Part shown: positions 19,541-29,418 of the stretch, piece by piece
How the letters are laid out: the number at the start of each line of letters is the position of its first letter
How positions within the stretch are numbered: position 1 is the stretch's first letter
Source: Paenibacillus sp. MAHUQ-63
GTDB lineage: Bacteria; Bacillota; Bacilli; Paenibacillales; NBRC-103111
Direction of reading: 5' to 3'
Assembly (NCBI RefSeq): GCF_028765165.1
Contig: NZ_JARADB010000003.1
Span: forward strand, 665,210-729,209
Length of the DNA stretch: 64,000 nt
Position numbers and translations under genes: made by a program
Notes under the pieces: model-generated
Seen by the model: only the letters and a program-made list of their open reading frames with translations
Databases searched by the model: none
What the model was told of the DNA's origin: nothing

Positions 19541-22231
19541 ATGCACGTCGATGAAATGTTTGTTGAAAGCATGCGCACTCCGCTCGGAATCGACGTCCGC
19601 CAGCCGGCTTTCAGCTGGAGCTTCGGCGCTGCACAGCAGCGGGCTCAGCTGCAGACGGCCTACCGGATACTCGTCGCCGACGGTGAGGATAAGTTACGGC
19701 AAGGCCAAGGCTTGCTTTGGGATAGCGGCAAATGCTCCAGCCGCAACAACGCGCACGTTCCCTACCAAGGTCCCCCGCTTCAGTCAAGGCTTCGGTATTA
19801 TTGGCAAGTGCAGGTTTGGGACCGCCAAGGGCAAATGACCGAGAGCGCTGTCTCTTGGTGGGAGATGGGACTGCTGGATGAGAAGGATTGGGGCGCTCGA
19901 TGGATTGCCGCATATGAATCCGAGCCGGACGGCAAGCCTGCTCTCCCGTTATTCAGACGCGAATTTCACCTCGACAAGCCGGTTTCGAGCGCGAGAGTTT
20001 ACATCTGCGGATTAGGCCAGTACGAGCTGCGTTTAAATGCGCGGAAAGTCGGCGATCGCGTGCTGGAGCCAGGATGGACAAACTATGACAAGACTTGTCT
20101 CTACTGCGTCTATGATGTGACGGAGGAGCTGTCGGAGGGCGGTAACGCGATCGGTGTCATGCTGGGGAACGGCTTTTTCAATGTGACCGGCGGGCGTTAC
20201 AGTAAATTCAAACGGTCATTCGGTACGCCGAGATGTCTGGTTCAATTGGAAATCACACATACGGACGGCACCCTGACGCAAATTGTCAGTGACAGTGGGT
20301 GGAGCGCCGCCCCCGGGCCGATTACGTTCTCCTGTATATACGGAGGGGAAGACTATGATGCGCGCCGGACGCCAAAAGGCTGGGACCGGTATGAAGGAGC
20401 AGCCGGCGATGCCTGGAGGCCCGCCCGGGAGGTTAATGCCCCTGCCGGACAGCTGAAGGCTCAAGCGTTCCCGCCGCTCCAAGTGAAGGAAACGTTGCGT
20501 CCCGTCCAGATATCGGAACCGGCTCCCGGCGTGTTTGTGGCCGATTTCGGGCAGAACTTCTCCGGCTGGGTGCAAATTCGCGTCAAAGGTCCCGAAGGCG
20601 CACCGATCGCCATGTCACCGGCCGAACTGCTGAAGGAAAGCGGCACAGTGAACCAGAAGTGGACGGGATCCCCCACCAAATTCACTTATGTACTGAACGG
20701 GAACCGGGAAGACGAAGTCTGGTCGCCACGATTCAGTTACACCGGCTTCCGCTATTTGCAGATCGAGGGCGCCGTGCCTGCGGATAAAGCCGTTGACGGC
20801 CAAGACGTTCCCGTCCTTCTCGCGATCGAAGGGCAGATGATTTATCCGGATATGCCGATTCACGGACATTTCGCTTGCTCGCACCCTCTTTTGAACCGCA
20901 CGCATGAAATCATCAATCGGGCTATGCTCAGTAATATGAAGAGCATTTTTACGGATTGTCCGCACCGGGAGAAGCTGGGCTGGCTGGAGCAAGTGCATTT
21001 AATGGGCCCTTCCCTAGCCTATAACTATGACGTCGAACGGCTGCTAGTCAAAACGATGGAGGATATCCGGGATGCGCAGCTTCCAAACGGGATGGTGCCG
21101 ACGACCGCACCGGAATATGTCGTTTTCTCGGAGCAGTGGCGGTGTTTCCGGGACTCTGTTTCATGGGGCGCAGCTTACATTCTCACCGGCTGGAACTTGC
21201 TGCATCTCTACGGCAACCGCCGGGTATTGATCGAGCATTATGAAACGATGAAAGCCTATATCGAGTATGTGAAAGCCAATTCCGACGAATTGATTGTCCG
21301 GGAAGGCCTTGGCGATTGGTACGATGCCGGGAGCAATCCGCCCGGTTTCGTGCAGAATACGCCGGTCGCGCATACGGAAACCGCGATGTTCTACCATATC
21401 GCCGATGTGTTCGCGCAAATCGCCGCACTTTTGCATCAAGACGATGATGCAGCCGCTTATGCGAAGCTTCGCGAGAAGATCAAGAGGGCTTTCAACGCCG
21501 CATTCTGGGATTGCGAGAAAGAACAGTATGCGTCAGGCAGCCAAAGCTCCAATGCCATGCCGCTTGTGTTGGGTTTGACAGACCCTTCTTCTAGAGAAAA
21601 GGTGCTTTCTCATATCATCGAAGACATCGAACGGCACGGCTATCATACGACGGCAGGCGATGTCGGCCATCGATCCGTACTGCTTGCCCTCGCTGAATAC
21701 GGACGTTCGGACATCGTCTACGCGATGAGCCGCCAAACCGATCACCCGAGCTATGGCTATCAGATCGTCCACGGCGCAACGACATTGACTGAAGCTTGGG
21801 ACGGACCGACCGTCGGCAAGTCGCAGAACCATTTCATGCTGGGGCATGTGGAGGAATGGTTCTTTCGGGATTTGGCGGGCATCCGGTACCGGATTGATCC
21901 TGTCGACGAGAGCTGCAAGCTTGTCGTCAAGCCGGCGATCGTAAACGGCTTGGATGAAGCTTCTGCAGACTGCAGGCTGCCTGCCGGACAAGCGAAGGTC
22001 GCTTGGAAACGCCATGAACACGGTCGCCTGACGCTCGACATCACCGTTCCCGTGAACTGTACGGCGGAAATTTATGTGCCGTCCGAGTCATTGGATACCG
22101 TATTGGAAAGCGGCAGACCGATTAAAGAAGTGGCATCCGTTCAAGTTCTCCGGACGGAAAACCGCCATTATATTGTTATTGAGGCAGGCTCGGGCAGCTA
22201 CCGGTTTGAGAGCCGACAATGCCGAGCCTGA
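19541..22231 (+). CDS. GH78 alpha-L-rhamnosidase
   Basis: An 896-residue inverting alpha-L-rhamnosidase. An N-terminal beta-sandwich (IDVRQPAFSW...) and a second one (ARVYICGLGQYELRLNARKVGD) precede the (alpha/alpha)6 barrel, which has the family motifs TDCPHREKLGWLEQ and DWYDAG, and WDGPTVGKSQNHFMLGHVEEWF near the end. A C-terminal beta domain closes it. No signal peptide. AAAGGAG is 9 nt before ATG 19541; an upstream in-frame ATG lies inside the preceding gene and is rejected. Confidence 0.92.
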   Translation: MHVDEMFVESMRTPLGIDVRQPAFSWSFGAAQQRAQLQTAYRILVADGEDKLRQGQGLLWDSGKCSSRNNAHVPYQGPPLQSRLRYYWQVQVWDRQGQMTESAVSWWEMGLLDEKDWGARWIAAYESEPDGKPALPLFRREFHLDKPVSSARVYICGLGQYELRLNARKVGDRVLEPGWTNYDKTCLYCVYDVTEELSEGGNAIGVMLGNGFFNVTGGRYSKFKRSFGTPRCLVQLEITHTDGTLTQIVSDSGWSAAPGPITFSCIYGGEDYDARRTPKGWDRYEGAAGDAWRPAREVNAPAGQLKAQAFPPLQVKETLRPVQISEPAPGVFVADFGQNFSGWVQIRVKGPEGAPIAMSPAELLKESGTVNQKWTGSPTKFTYVLNGNREDEVWSPRFSYTGFRYLQIEGAVPADKAVDGQDVPVLLAIEGQMIYPDMPIHGHFACSHPLLNRTHEIINRAMLSNMKSIFTDCPHREKLGWLEQVHLMGPSLAYNYDVERLLVKTMEDIRDAQLPNGMVPTTAPEYVVFSEQWRCFRDSVSWGAAYILTGWNLLHLYGNRRVLIEHYETMKAYIEYVKANSDELIVREGLGDWYDAGSNPPGFVQNTPVAHTETAMFYHIADVFAQIAALLHQDDDAAAYAKLREKIKRAFNAAFWDCEKEQYASGSQSSNAMPLVLGLTDPSSREKVLSHIIEDIERHGYHTTAGDVGHRSVLLALAEYGRSDIVYAMSRQTDHPSYGYQIVHGATTLTEAWDGPTVGKSQNHFMLGHVEEWFFRDLAGIRYRIDPVDESCKLVVKPAIVNGLDEASADCRLPAGQAKVAWKRHEHGRLTLDITVPVNCTAEIYVPSESLDTVLESGRPIKEVASVQVLRTENRHYIVIEAGSGSYRFESRQCRA

Positions 22232-22254
22232 AATTTGGACCAAGAGGTGCCGCC

Positions 22255-24324
22255 ATGATCGATCGAAAATCTTTAGTTCAACGCCACAATCCGGTTATTA
22301 CCGAATTCGATAAATTCAGTTCCCTCTCCGTCGGCAACGGGAATTACGCTTTCACGGTTGATGCGACCGGTCTGCAAACCTTCCCTTCGCTATACAAAGA
22401 CGGGGGCGTGCCGCTCGGCAATTTCTCCAACTGGGCGTGGCACACGCATCCGAATCCGGAAGGCTATCGCGCGGACAAATTCCCGCTCACCTATTACCCC
22501 ACCTTCGGTGGGAGAAGCGTCGGATTCCCGTATATGCCGCCCGGACAAATTACCGAAGAATACAAATGGCTGAAGTTCAATCCGCACAAGCTGCATCTCG
22601 GTATCGTTTCGTTCCGACTTCTGCTGCCTTCCGGCGAGGAAGCCTCCGCCGAGGACTTGAAGGACACCCGGCAGGTGCTCGATCTGTGGAGCGGCCGAAT
22701 CGACAGCCAATTCGCGCTGAACGGGCATACCGCAAGCATAACCACCTGCTGTCATCCGGACCAGGATTTGATTGCCGTGCGCATTCGATCCGGATTGATT
22801 CGGCATGGGTGTCTGCAGCTCGCTTTTCATTTCCCTTACGGTACTTGGAAATTCGCCGGTACCGATTGGGACAAATCCAGCCGGCATGAGACGGATTTCG
22901 TCATGCGCAGCGGCAATGCCGTGCAGATCGACCGGAAGCTGGATGAGGATTCCTATGCCGTATCGGCAGCCTGGTCGAACGGAACTTTGGCTCGCAGTGA
23001 GCAGGATAGCCACCTGCTGCTTCTGACCCCTTCGCCGGATTCCGAGGAGTTCGAGGTGCGGTTTCGGTTCACTCCGGCGACCGATGAGTCGGAGCTGCCG
23101 TCCGTCCTCTCTACGCTAAACAGCGCCGAGGCGCATTGGCGAAGCTTCTGGACCTCCGGCGGCGCGATAGATCTCTCCGGCAGCCAAGACCCGCGGGCGC
23201 ACGAGTTGGAGCGAAGAATCGTGCTATCACAGTATTTGACGGCGATTCAGTCCTCCGGCACGCTTCCGCCAGCGGAATCCGGGCTCACCCATAATAGCTG
23301 GGCAGGGAAATTCCATCTGGAGATGCACTGGTGGCACTCCGTTCACTTCGCACTCTGGAACCGGCCCGACTCCTTGGCGAACAGTCTGGAATGGTATGAG
23401 AGCATTCTGGGCGCAGCCCGCGCGCTCGCTGCCTCGCAAGGCTACGAAGGCGCAAGATGGCCGAAATGCGTCGCTCCCGACGGTGTGGGCGGCCCTTGCT
23501 ATATCGAGCCATTCCTGATTTGGCAGCAGCCTCACCCGATTTATTATGCGCAGCTGCTGTATACCATTCATCCCAGCCGGGACACCCTGGAGAAATATGC
23601 CGAGATTGTCTTCGAAAGCGCGGCATTCATGGCTTCCTTCGCCGAATGGGACAGCGAGCGTGAGCGTTATGTGTTAGGCCCTCCTGTGGCGCCGGCCCAA
23701 GAAATATTCGATCACGCTGTGACGATGAACCCGACCTTCGAGCTGTCGTACTGGGCGTTCGGGTTATCGACGGCGCTTGCTTGGAAGGATAAGCTCGGAC
23801 TCCCGAGGGTTGAGAAATGGGAGCACGTATTAACCCACTTGTCCGAGCTGCCCGTCACGGACGGTCTGTACGTGTCCGCCGAAACAGCTCCCGACACGTT
23901 CACCAATGGGAGCGGAACGAAAGACCACCCGACGATGCTGGCACCGCTCGGCATTCTTCCGGGCTGCATGGTGGATCGCGAGACGATGCTGAGAACGCTA
24001 CACGAAGTCGTTCGAGCGTGGGATTGGGATGCCACCTGGGGGTGGGACTATCCGCTGGTGGCGATGACGGCGGCCCGGCTCGGCGAAGGCCGGCTGGCCA
24101 TCGACATGCTCTTGACCGACAAGGTGACCAACACTTACTTGCCGAACGGTCACAACTATCAGCGCAAGCCGTTAACCGTCTATCTGCCTGGAAACGGCGG
24201 GCTGCTGAGCGCTGTGGCCATGATGGCTGCCGGGTGGGCTCATGGACCGGACACCGATGCACCGGGCTTTCCGCAGGACGGCACATGGAACGTGAAGCAT
24301 GAGGGTCTGGTCCGGATGCTATAG
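22255..24324 (+). CDS. GH65-like (alpha/alpha)6 glycosidase or phosphorylase
   Basis: A 689-residue cytoplasmic protein: an N-terminal beta-sandwich (SSLSVGNGNYAFTVDATGLQTF) and a helical barrel containing HNSWAGKFHLEMHWWHSVHF, which resembles the catalytic-acid region of six-hairpin GH65-type enzymes, then WDWDATWGWDYPLVAMTAARLG. The start at 22255 has AGAGGTG upstream; ATG 22219 overlaps the GH78 stop region without a good site. Last gene of the plus-strand run. Hydrolase versus phosphorylase cannot be decided by reading. Confidence 0.7.
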   Translation: MIDRKSLVQRHNPVITEFDKFSSLSVGNGNYAFTVDATGLQTFPSLYKDGGVPLGNFSNWAWHTHPNPEGYRADKFPLTYYPTFGGRSVGFPYMPPGQITEEYKWLKFNPHKLHLGIVSFRLLLPSGEEASAEDLKDTRQVLDLWSGRIDSQFALNGHTASITTCCHPDQDLIAVRIRSGLIRHGCLQLAFHFPYGTWKFAGTDWDKSSRHETDFVMRSGNAVQIDRKLDEDSYAVSAAWSNGTLARSEQDSHLLLLTPSPDSEEFEVRFRFTPATDESELPSVLSTLNSAEAHWRSFWTSGGAIDLSGSQDPRAHELERRIVLSQYLTAIQSSGTLPPAESGLTHNSWAGKFHLEMHWWHSVHFALWNRPDSLANSLEWYESILGAARALAASQGYEGARWPKCVAPDGVGGPCYIEPFLIWQQPHPIYYAQLLYTIHPSRDTLEKYAEIVFESAAFMASFAEWDSERERYVLGPPVAPAQEIFDHAVTMNPTFELSYWAFGLSTALAWKDKLGLPRVEKWEHVLTHLSELPVTDGLYVSAETAPDTFTNGSGTKDHPTMLAPLGILPGCMVDRETMLRTLHEVVRAWDWDATWGWDYPLVAMTAARLGEGRLAIDMLLTDKVTNTYLPNGHNYQRKPLTVYLPGNGGLLSAVAMMAAGWAHGPDTDAPGFPQDGTWNVKHEGLVRML

Positions 24325-24374
24325 GTGCGTGCGGCGGGCCTTGCTGCATGGCGGCCGAGCCCGCACGGCGCGGC

Positions 24375-24556
24375 TAACGGACACCACGGCCGTTAATGCT
24401 GCCATACTCGGCTCGCTTCAACTCTAACGGACACCGGAGACGTTATTTGCCGATTTTCGGGGGAATTCCCCCCGAAATGAGCAAATAACGGCGCTGGTGT
24501 CCGTTACATATTCGCAGCAGCCTATTGGGCCCATGCAAGGGCTGCTGTGTCCGTTA
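24375..24556. repeat. 183-bp palindromic element, locus 24k copy 1
   Basis: TAACGGACAC at 24375 and 24425 (offset 50), reverse copies at 24497 and 24547 (offset 50), inner offset 72. The centre is a strong hairpin with TTTTCGGGGG facing CCCCCCGAAA. Confidence 0.85.
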
Positions 24557-24697
24557 GCGGGCTGGGCGGCGCAAGCTTCCCCCGCGAACGCGACCTCGCC
24601 GACCGGGCGGGCGGCGCGCAGTCCGCGCGATGCTTGCCGCTTCGGCGGCGGGGCTGAGCCTCGCCGGTCCAGCACGGCCAAGCCCGCACGGCGCGGC

Positions 24698-24880
24698 TAA
24701 CGGACACCACGGCCGTTAATGCTGCCATACTCGGCTCGCTTCAACTCTAACGGACACCGGAGACGTTATTTGCCGAATTTTCGGGGGAATTCCCCCCGAA
24801 ATGAGCAAATAACGGCGTTGGTGTCCGTTACAAGTTCGCAGCAGCCTATTGGGCCCATGCAAGGGCTGCTGTGTCCGTTA
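24698..24880. repeat. 183-bp palindromic element, locus 24k copy 2
   Basis: Motif starts at 24698, 24748 (forward) and 24821, 24871 (reverse): offsets 50, 73, 50. It is nearly identical to copy 1, with a one-base insertion in the central hairpin and a few substitutions. Confidence 0.85.
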
Positions 24881-25015
24881 GCGGGCTGGGCGGCGATGCC
24901 TCCCCCGCGAACGCGACCTCGCCGGCCGGCTGGACTCAGCTCCTTTATCTTTTATCGTCTTCCCTGAGCCGACGGGAGAGTGCCCATAAGCGGACGCCTG
25001 CCGATAAATCCCACG

Positions 25016-25804
25016 TCAGTCCCCCTTGGCCACAAAGGCCGTCGGCGACATCGAGGTAAACTTCTTGAACATTTTGAAGAAATAAGAGGTGTCGTAATAG
25101 CCCAAATACTGCGAGATTTCCGTAACGCTCATACTTGAATTCACCAATAAATTACGCGCCTCCAGAATCCGCAGCTGATGCATATATTGGATGGGAGATT
25201 GTCCGTTAACCTCTTTAAACAAGGAGATCGTATAGTTGGGTGAACGCTGAATCATCTCTGCAAGCTGCTCGATCTGGATGGGGGAGCGGTAGTTTTCCAG
25301 AAGATAGTGCTGAATGGTTTTAGCCAGCTTCATCTTGATCGGCGACAGATCCAGCGCCTCCGCTTCACGTCCGACCAGAGCCAGCAGCTCATGCAGGATG
25401 CCTGTGCGAATGAACTCGAACATATACTTCCGCTCCATATCCTCCCTGTACAGAAGCATAAACCGTTGTTTGAAATACTCGAAATTGCGAATTTTCAGAT
25501 GTAACAGACGCCCGTTCTTCAAGAACGGAATACCGGTATCCCCCTCGTTCATGCCGTAATGATTGTATTGGAACAATACGGTATATTTCTGATGCGGCTC
25601 TTCATTCCCATTCTCGGCCGCCCGGCTGGTCCCCTTAGGTATAAGCAGCATATCCCCTTCTTCGGCCATCCGTTTCTCCCCGTTCAAGGTGTATAACACT
25701 TTCCCCCGAGTAACCAACACGAGTATATGATAATTAATGATATCGAGTTGGTTGCGCCAGTTAGGAATGAGATTGTCAAAATACGTGGAATAGATCGTTA
25801 GCAT
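25016..25804 (-). CDS. AraC family transcriptional regulator
   Basis: A 262-residue regulator with an N-terminal cupin-like domain (HILVLVTRGKVLYTLNGE, EGDMLLIPKGTSR) and two C-terminal HTH motifs (IEQLAEMIQRSPNYTISLFKE and VTEISQYLGYYDTSYFFKMFKKF). AAGGAGG lies 11 nt before the ATG. It is divergent from the importer/sulfatase operon starting at 26040 and probably activates it. Inducer unknown. Confidence 0.9.
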   Translation of the reverse strand: MLTIYSTYFDNLIPNWRNQLDIINYHILVLVTRGKVLYTLNGEKRMAEEGDMLLIPKGTSRAAENGNEEPHQKYTVLFQYNHYGMNEGDTGIPFLKNGRLLHLKIRNFEYFKQRFMLLYREDMERKYMFEFIRTGILHELLALVGREAEALDLSPIKMKLAKTIQHYLLENYRSPIQIEQLAEMIQRSPNYTISLFKEVNGQSPIQYMHQLRILEARNLLVNSSMSVTEISQYLGYYDTSYFFKMFKKFTSMSPTAFVAKGD

Positions 25805-25997
25805 GCTGCATGCCGCCTCCTTATGCCCTTAAGCCCAAGATCTAATATGTAGTAATATACACTATAGTATGGCGTGTTTCCTCGAAAATTTGAAGGTTAC
25901 ACCTATGAATCGGAGTAGTTTTATACAATTAATAATTGAATTATACATGGACGCCAAAATCAGCCGATCCTATAATTTACAGTATCACCCCTAAGAT

Positions 25998-26011
25998 TGA
26001 AAGCGATTTCC
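25998..26011 (+). promoter_or_regulatory. Candidate cre site before the importer/sulfatase operon
   Basis: TGAAAGCGATTTCC matches the cre consensus except for the last base and ends 13 nt before the ribosome binding site (AAGGAGG) of the binding-protein gene, a position suited to CcpA repression. Confidence 0.55.
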
Positions 26012-26039
26012 TAAAGCGATTATAAGGAGGAATGTCCCT

Positions 26040-27542
26040 ATGAAGCTTAGCCTGCGTACAATGACGCAAGCCATTGCCGTTAGCAGTCTGATTTCACTGA
26101 GCGCCTGTTCCACGGCGGATTCCCCGCCCGCAGCTTCGGCACAAGCAAATGCCGCCGGTGGTAGCCCTGGCGCCGATAACGGTCAAGTCGTCTTACGCAT
26201 CATGGACTGGAGCGACAGCGTCAAACAATTGCGCGAAGAGTTCCACCGGAAGTTCACGGAGAAATATCCGAACATCAGAATTGAGTATACACAATTGACG
26301 ATCGACCAATTCAAAAATACTGTACTGACAGCGGTCAAAACGAATGACGCCCCGGATTTATTTCCCGTCCCCACCGGTATGAAGCTTACGACTTTGGTGA
26401 AAGAAAACTGGTTTCAGCCTCTAGATCCATTCATTGACGATACCTTCAAAAACATGTTCGTCGAAGGTACTTTTCAGAACGGCACCACGATGGTAGACGG
26501 TAAAATTTACTCCATTCCCGAAGCCCTTTCTCTCCCGAGCACACTTGTCTTCTATAACAAAAAGCTGTTCAAGGAAGCAGGACTCGATCCCGAGAAACCA
26601 CCGGTTACATACAATGAGTTTCGTGACTATGCGCGAAAAATTACGGCGGCCGGCAAAGGCAAATATTACGGCATTATCGAAGGCGGCAAACAGAGCAATC
26701 GTTGGCTTTCCACGCTGAGGGAATGGTCCTCGCTCGGCGGCAGCGGCCTGAACGGCAGCGCGCCGGTAAGCTTGGTTACGAAGCAGCCGACCTACGATTC
26801 GCAGCCTGTACTCGATCTCTTCGCCTTGTTCAAAGGCTTGGCGCAAGACGGCAGCTTCCATCCCAAAACGATGAGTATCTCGGCTCCGGAAGCCCGGGCG
26901 TTATTCGCTCAAGATCAGGCGGGATTCATTATCCAGGGAGCATGGAACGTGGGGGTATGGAATAAAGATAATCCCCAGTTGGACTACGGTGTGATGGCCC
27001 CTCCGCTGCCCGAATCGGGGCTGAAGGGCTCGATCCCGGTCACGAGCAATTCGGCTTGGATCGGACTCTCCGCCAAATCCAAGCATCCGAAGGAGGCTGC
27101 GCTATATTTGAAGGAATTTTATGGCGGCGATTTTTTTCAAGCCAAACGAGTTGAATCCGGAGATTCCTTCTCGGTCGTGAAAGGCGTTAACGAGAAGTAT
27201 GCCAAAGCACCGCAGTTGAAAGCTTATTACGATATCGTTCAACAATATGGGCGTATGATTCCGGACCCCAGTGTGCGCAATCCGGATACAGCCGCTATTT
27301 TTGCAGAGTTCAAGGACGTACACCCGGACGCCGGAGAGATTCTGTCGGCGGTCGTCGCCGGAGCCATGAAGGATGAGAAGAGCGCGCTTGCCTTATATTC
27401 CAAACAGCTTGGAACTGCCTGGAACAGCGCGATCGAAGCGGCCAAGGGCAAAGGTGCCAAAGTGTCCGGTTCCGACTTCGAGTTCCCGAACTGGGATCCG
27501 ATGAAGAATTATACGGCGGACGATTATAAAGCTCTGAAGTAA
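26040..27542 (+). CDS. Sugar ABC transporter substrate-binding lipoprotein
   Basis: A 500-residue family-1 binding protein. The signal peptide ends in the lipobox LSAC (Cys about 23), followed by an Ala/Ser/Gly linker and the binding domain (VVLRIMDWSDSVKQL, RKFTEKYPNIRIEY, NDAPDLFPV). AAGGAGG precedes the ATG by 9 nt. First gene of an operon with two permeases and a sulfatase; no ATPase gene is present. A sulfated or otherwise acidic oligosaccharide is a likely ligand because of the sulfatase and the nearby GH105 enzyme. Confidence 0.93.
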   Translation: MKLSLRTMTQAIAVSSLISLSACSTADSPPAASAQANAAGGSPGADNGQVVLRIMDWSDSVKQLREEFHRKFTEKYPNIRIEYTQLTIDQFKNTVLTAVKTNDAPDLFPVPTGMKLTTLVKENWFQPLDPFIDDTFKNMFVEGTFQNGTTMVDGKIYSIPEALSLPSTLVFYNKKLFKEAGLDPEKPPVTYNEFRDYARKITAAGKGKYYGIIEGGKQSNRWLSTLREWSSLGGSGLNGSAPVSLVTKQPTYDSQPVLDLFALFKGLAQDGSFHPKTMSISAPEARALFAQDQAGFIIQGAWNVGVWNKDNPQLDYGVMAPPLPESGLKGSIPVTSNSAWIGLSAKSKHPKEAALYLKEFYGGDFFQAKRVESGDSFSVVKGVNEKYAKAPQLKAYYDIVQQYGRMIPDPSVRNPDTAAIFAEFKDVHPDAGEILSAVVAGAMKDEKSALALYSKQLGTAWNSAIEAAKGKGAKVSGSDFEFPNWDPMKNYTADDYKALK

Positions 27543-27566
27543 TGGCTTCGAATGAGGAGGATTGAC

Positions 27567-28532
27567 ATGGAGAATGTCATTTCAGCACCTGAGCAGCATC
27601 GGTCCGTGCCCCGGACCCGCAGTAAACGCCGCCGTGCCATTCAGCTCTGGTGTTTGCTGTTTATTGCACCGAACTTGATTTTTTACGCAATGTTCCAAGG
27701 ATGGCCTATCCTCATTAACTGGTACTATGCCCTGCATGACTGGTCGGGCCTCAGCTCGGACATGCCATTCGTCGGGTTGCAGAACTTCAAGGAAATCACC
27801 CAAGATTTGTACTTCTGGAAGGCCTATGCCAACAGCTTCAAGTTTATGTTCGGGTCCGTTCCTCTGCTTCTGCTGCTGGCCCTGTTCCTTGCCCTCGTGC
27901 TGAACAATCCCAGGCTGCGGGGAGCGACGATTTACCGGACTCTGTATTTCATACCGGTTGTCACGACAGCCTCCATCGTCGGGATCATTATGGTGTATAT
28001 TTGGGGCTCGGATGGCGCCGTCAATGCTTTGCTTACCGCGCTTGGTATTATCGATCAACCGATTAACTGGCTTGGCGACGCCAAATGGGCAATGACAACG
28101 GTGATTATGATTTATGTGTGGAAAAACCTCGGCATGAATATGATCTACTGGCTGGCAGGACTGCAAACCGTCCCCCGGGAGCTGTACGAGGCCGCCAGGG
28201 TGGACGGGGCCGGCCATCTGCACACTTTCTTCTCTATCACGCTGCCGCAAATCATTCCGATCGGCCTTGTCATTCTGCTGCTGAATATCGCCGGATCCTT
28301 GAAAGTGTTCGATCTCATCAAAACGATGACGGAAGGCGGGCCTTTCTACGCTACAGATGTGGTCTCCACGTACATTTACCGGTATGCCTTCTCCAGTGAA
28401 ATGGGCTTGCCGCGTATGGGGTATGCATCCGCAGCCGGAATTCTCTTCGCTTTCACGATCATCGTGGTTGCCGTCATCCAGTCCTGGGTCAATAGCAGGT
28501 TGAAAAATTCCAGCAGAGGAGAGCGCCTATGA
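27567..28532 (+). CDS. Sugar ABC transporter permease (MalF/UgpA type)
   Basis: A 321-residue membrane protein with about six transmembrane segments and the EAA loop (YEAARVDGAGHLHTFFSITLP) that contacts the ATPase. GAGGAGG lies 6 nt before ATG 27567, which is preferred over the ATG at 27552 that overlaps this site. It follows the binding protein by 24 nt and overlaps the next permease gene by ATGA. Confidence 0.93.
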   Translation: MENVISAPEQHRSVPRTRSKRRRAIQLWCLLFIAPNLIFYAMFQGWPILINWYYALHDWSGLSSDMPFVGLQNFKEITQDLYFWKAYANSFKFMFGSVPLLLLLALFLALVLNNPRLRGATIYRTLYFIPVVTTASIVGIIMVYIWGSDGAVNALLTALGIIDQPINWLGDAKWAMTTVIMIYVWKNLGMNMIYWLAGLQTVPRELYEAARVDGAGHLHTFFSITLPQIIPIGLVILLLNIAGSLKVFDLIKTMTEGGPFYATDVVSTYIYRYAFSSEMGLPRMGYASAAGILFAFTIIVVAVIQSWVNSRLKNSSRGERL

Positions 28533-29389
28533 ATTCATTGGAAACCAAAGCACTCCATCGCAATGTCAAGTCGGTTCGCGGAATTCTCCTGCACATTGTT
28601 CTCTCTGCCCTAGCATTCCTCTGGATCTATCCGTTTCTATGGATGATTTCGGCTTCATTCAAAAGCCAGGATGAATTTTTCACCAAAGGGCTCAGCTTGA
28701 TCCCCTCGTCCCTGCAAGTATCCAACTTCGTCCGGGCATGGGATGCCGGCCATTTCGACCGGTATTTCCTGAATTCGATCGTCATCACGGTTGCGGTCAT
28801 CTTCATTGTACTATCGATAACTTCCACGTGCGGTTATGCGCTTGGCAGATACGCCTTTGCAGGCAAGCAATTCATCATAACCGTTCTGGCCGCCAGCATC
28901 TTCGTGCCTCTGGAATTTTCGATCATCCCGGTATTCGAATTAATCAAGCACTTAGGATTGATGAACTCGCTTGCGGGCATCATTCTGGCCGAATCCGGCG
29001 GCGGACATCTCGTCTTCGTGCTCTTATTCGCAGGCTTCTTCCGGCAAGTGCCCAAAGAGCTTGAAGAAGCTGCGATTATGGACGGCTGCGGATTTCTGCG
29101 CACTTTTTTCCATATCATGCTGCCTCTCTCCAAACCGATTGTCGGCAGTGCGGTCATCATGCAGTTCATCTGGACGTGGAACTCGTTCCTGCTTCCTCTC
29201 GTTCTCACGTTAAGCAATCCCAATTTGAGAACTTTGGCTGTAGGTCTGTATGCGCTGCGCGGTGAAAATATCGTCGACTGGACGGGCATCGCTGCGGGAG
29301 GAACGATTGCCTTGGTTCCGATTATTCTTGTATTTCTGCTGCTTCAGCGCTACTTTGTCGACGGCATGGCCGGCGCCATTAAAGGGTAA
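28529..29389 (+). CDS. Sugar ABC transporter permease (MalG/UgpE type)
   Basis: A 286-residue second permease with six predicted membrane spans and the EAA loop (EEAAIMDGCGFLRTFFHIMLP). Its ATG overlaps the stop of the first permease, so the two are made in equal amounts. It completes the membrane part of the importer begun at 26040. Confidence 0.93.
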   Translation: MNSLETKALHRNVKSVRGILLHIVLSALAFLWIYPFLWMISASFKSQDEFFTKGLSLIPSSLQVSNFVRAWDAGHFDRYFLNSIVITVAVIFIVLSITSTCGYALGRYAFAGKQFIITVLAASIFVPLEFSIIPVFELIKHLGLMNSLAGIILAESGGGHLVFVLLFAGFFRQVPKELEEAAIMDGCGFLRTFFHIMLPLSKPIVGSAVIMQFIWTWNSFLLPLVLTLSNPNLRTLAVGLYALRGENIVDWTGIAAGGTIALVPIILVFLLLQRYFVDGMAGAIKG

Positions 29390-29418
29390 CCCAAATCATT
29401 TCGAAGGAGAATGTCTAT

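Larger units (their letters stand above)
24325..25015. other. 691-bp intergenic region with a duplicated palindromic element
   Basis: Between convergent genes. It holds two copies of a ~247-bp direct repeat (24354-24600 and 24677-24923, period 323-324), each containing one complete 183-bp element. No coding features were recognised. Confidence 0.75.

Noticed and set aside
24424..25059. Short open frames in the 24k repeat region
   Set aside because: They repeat with the DNA duplication, have no family features and lie within the palindromic elements.
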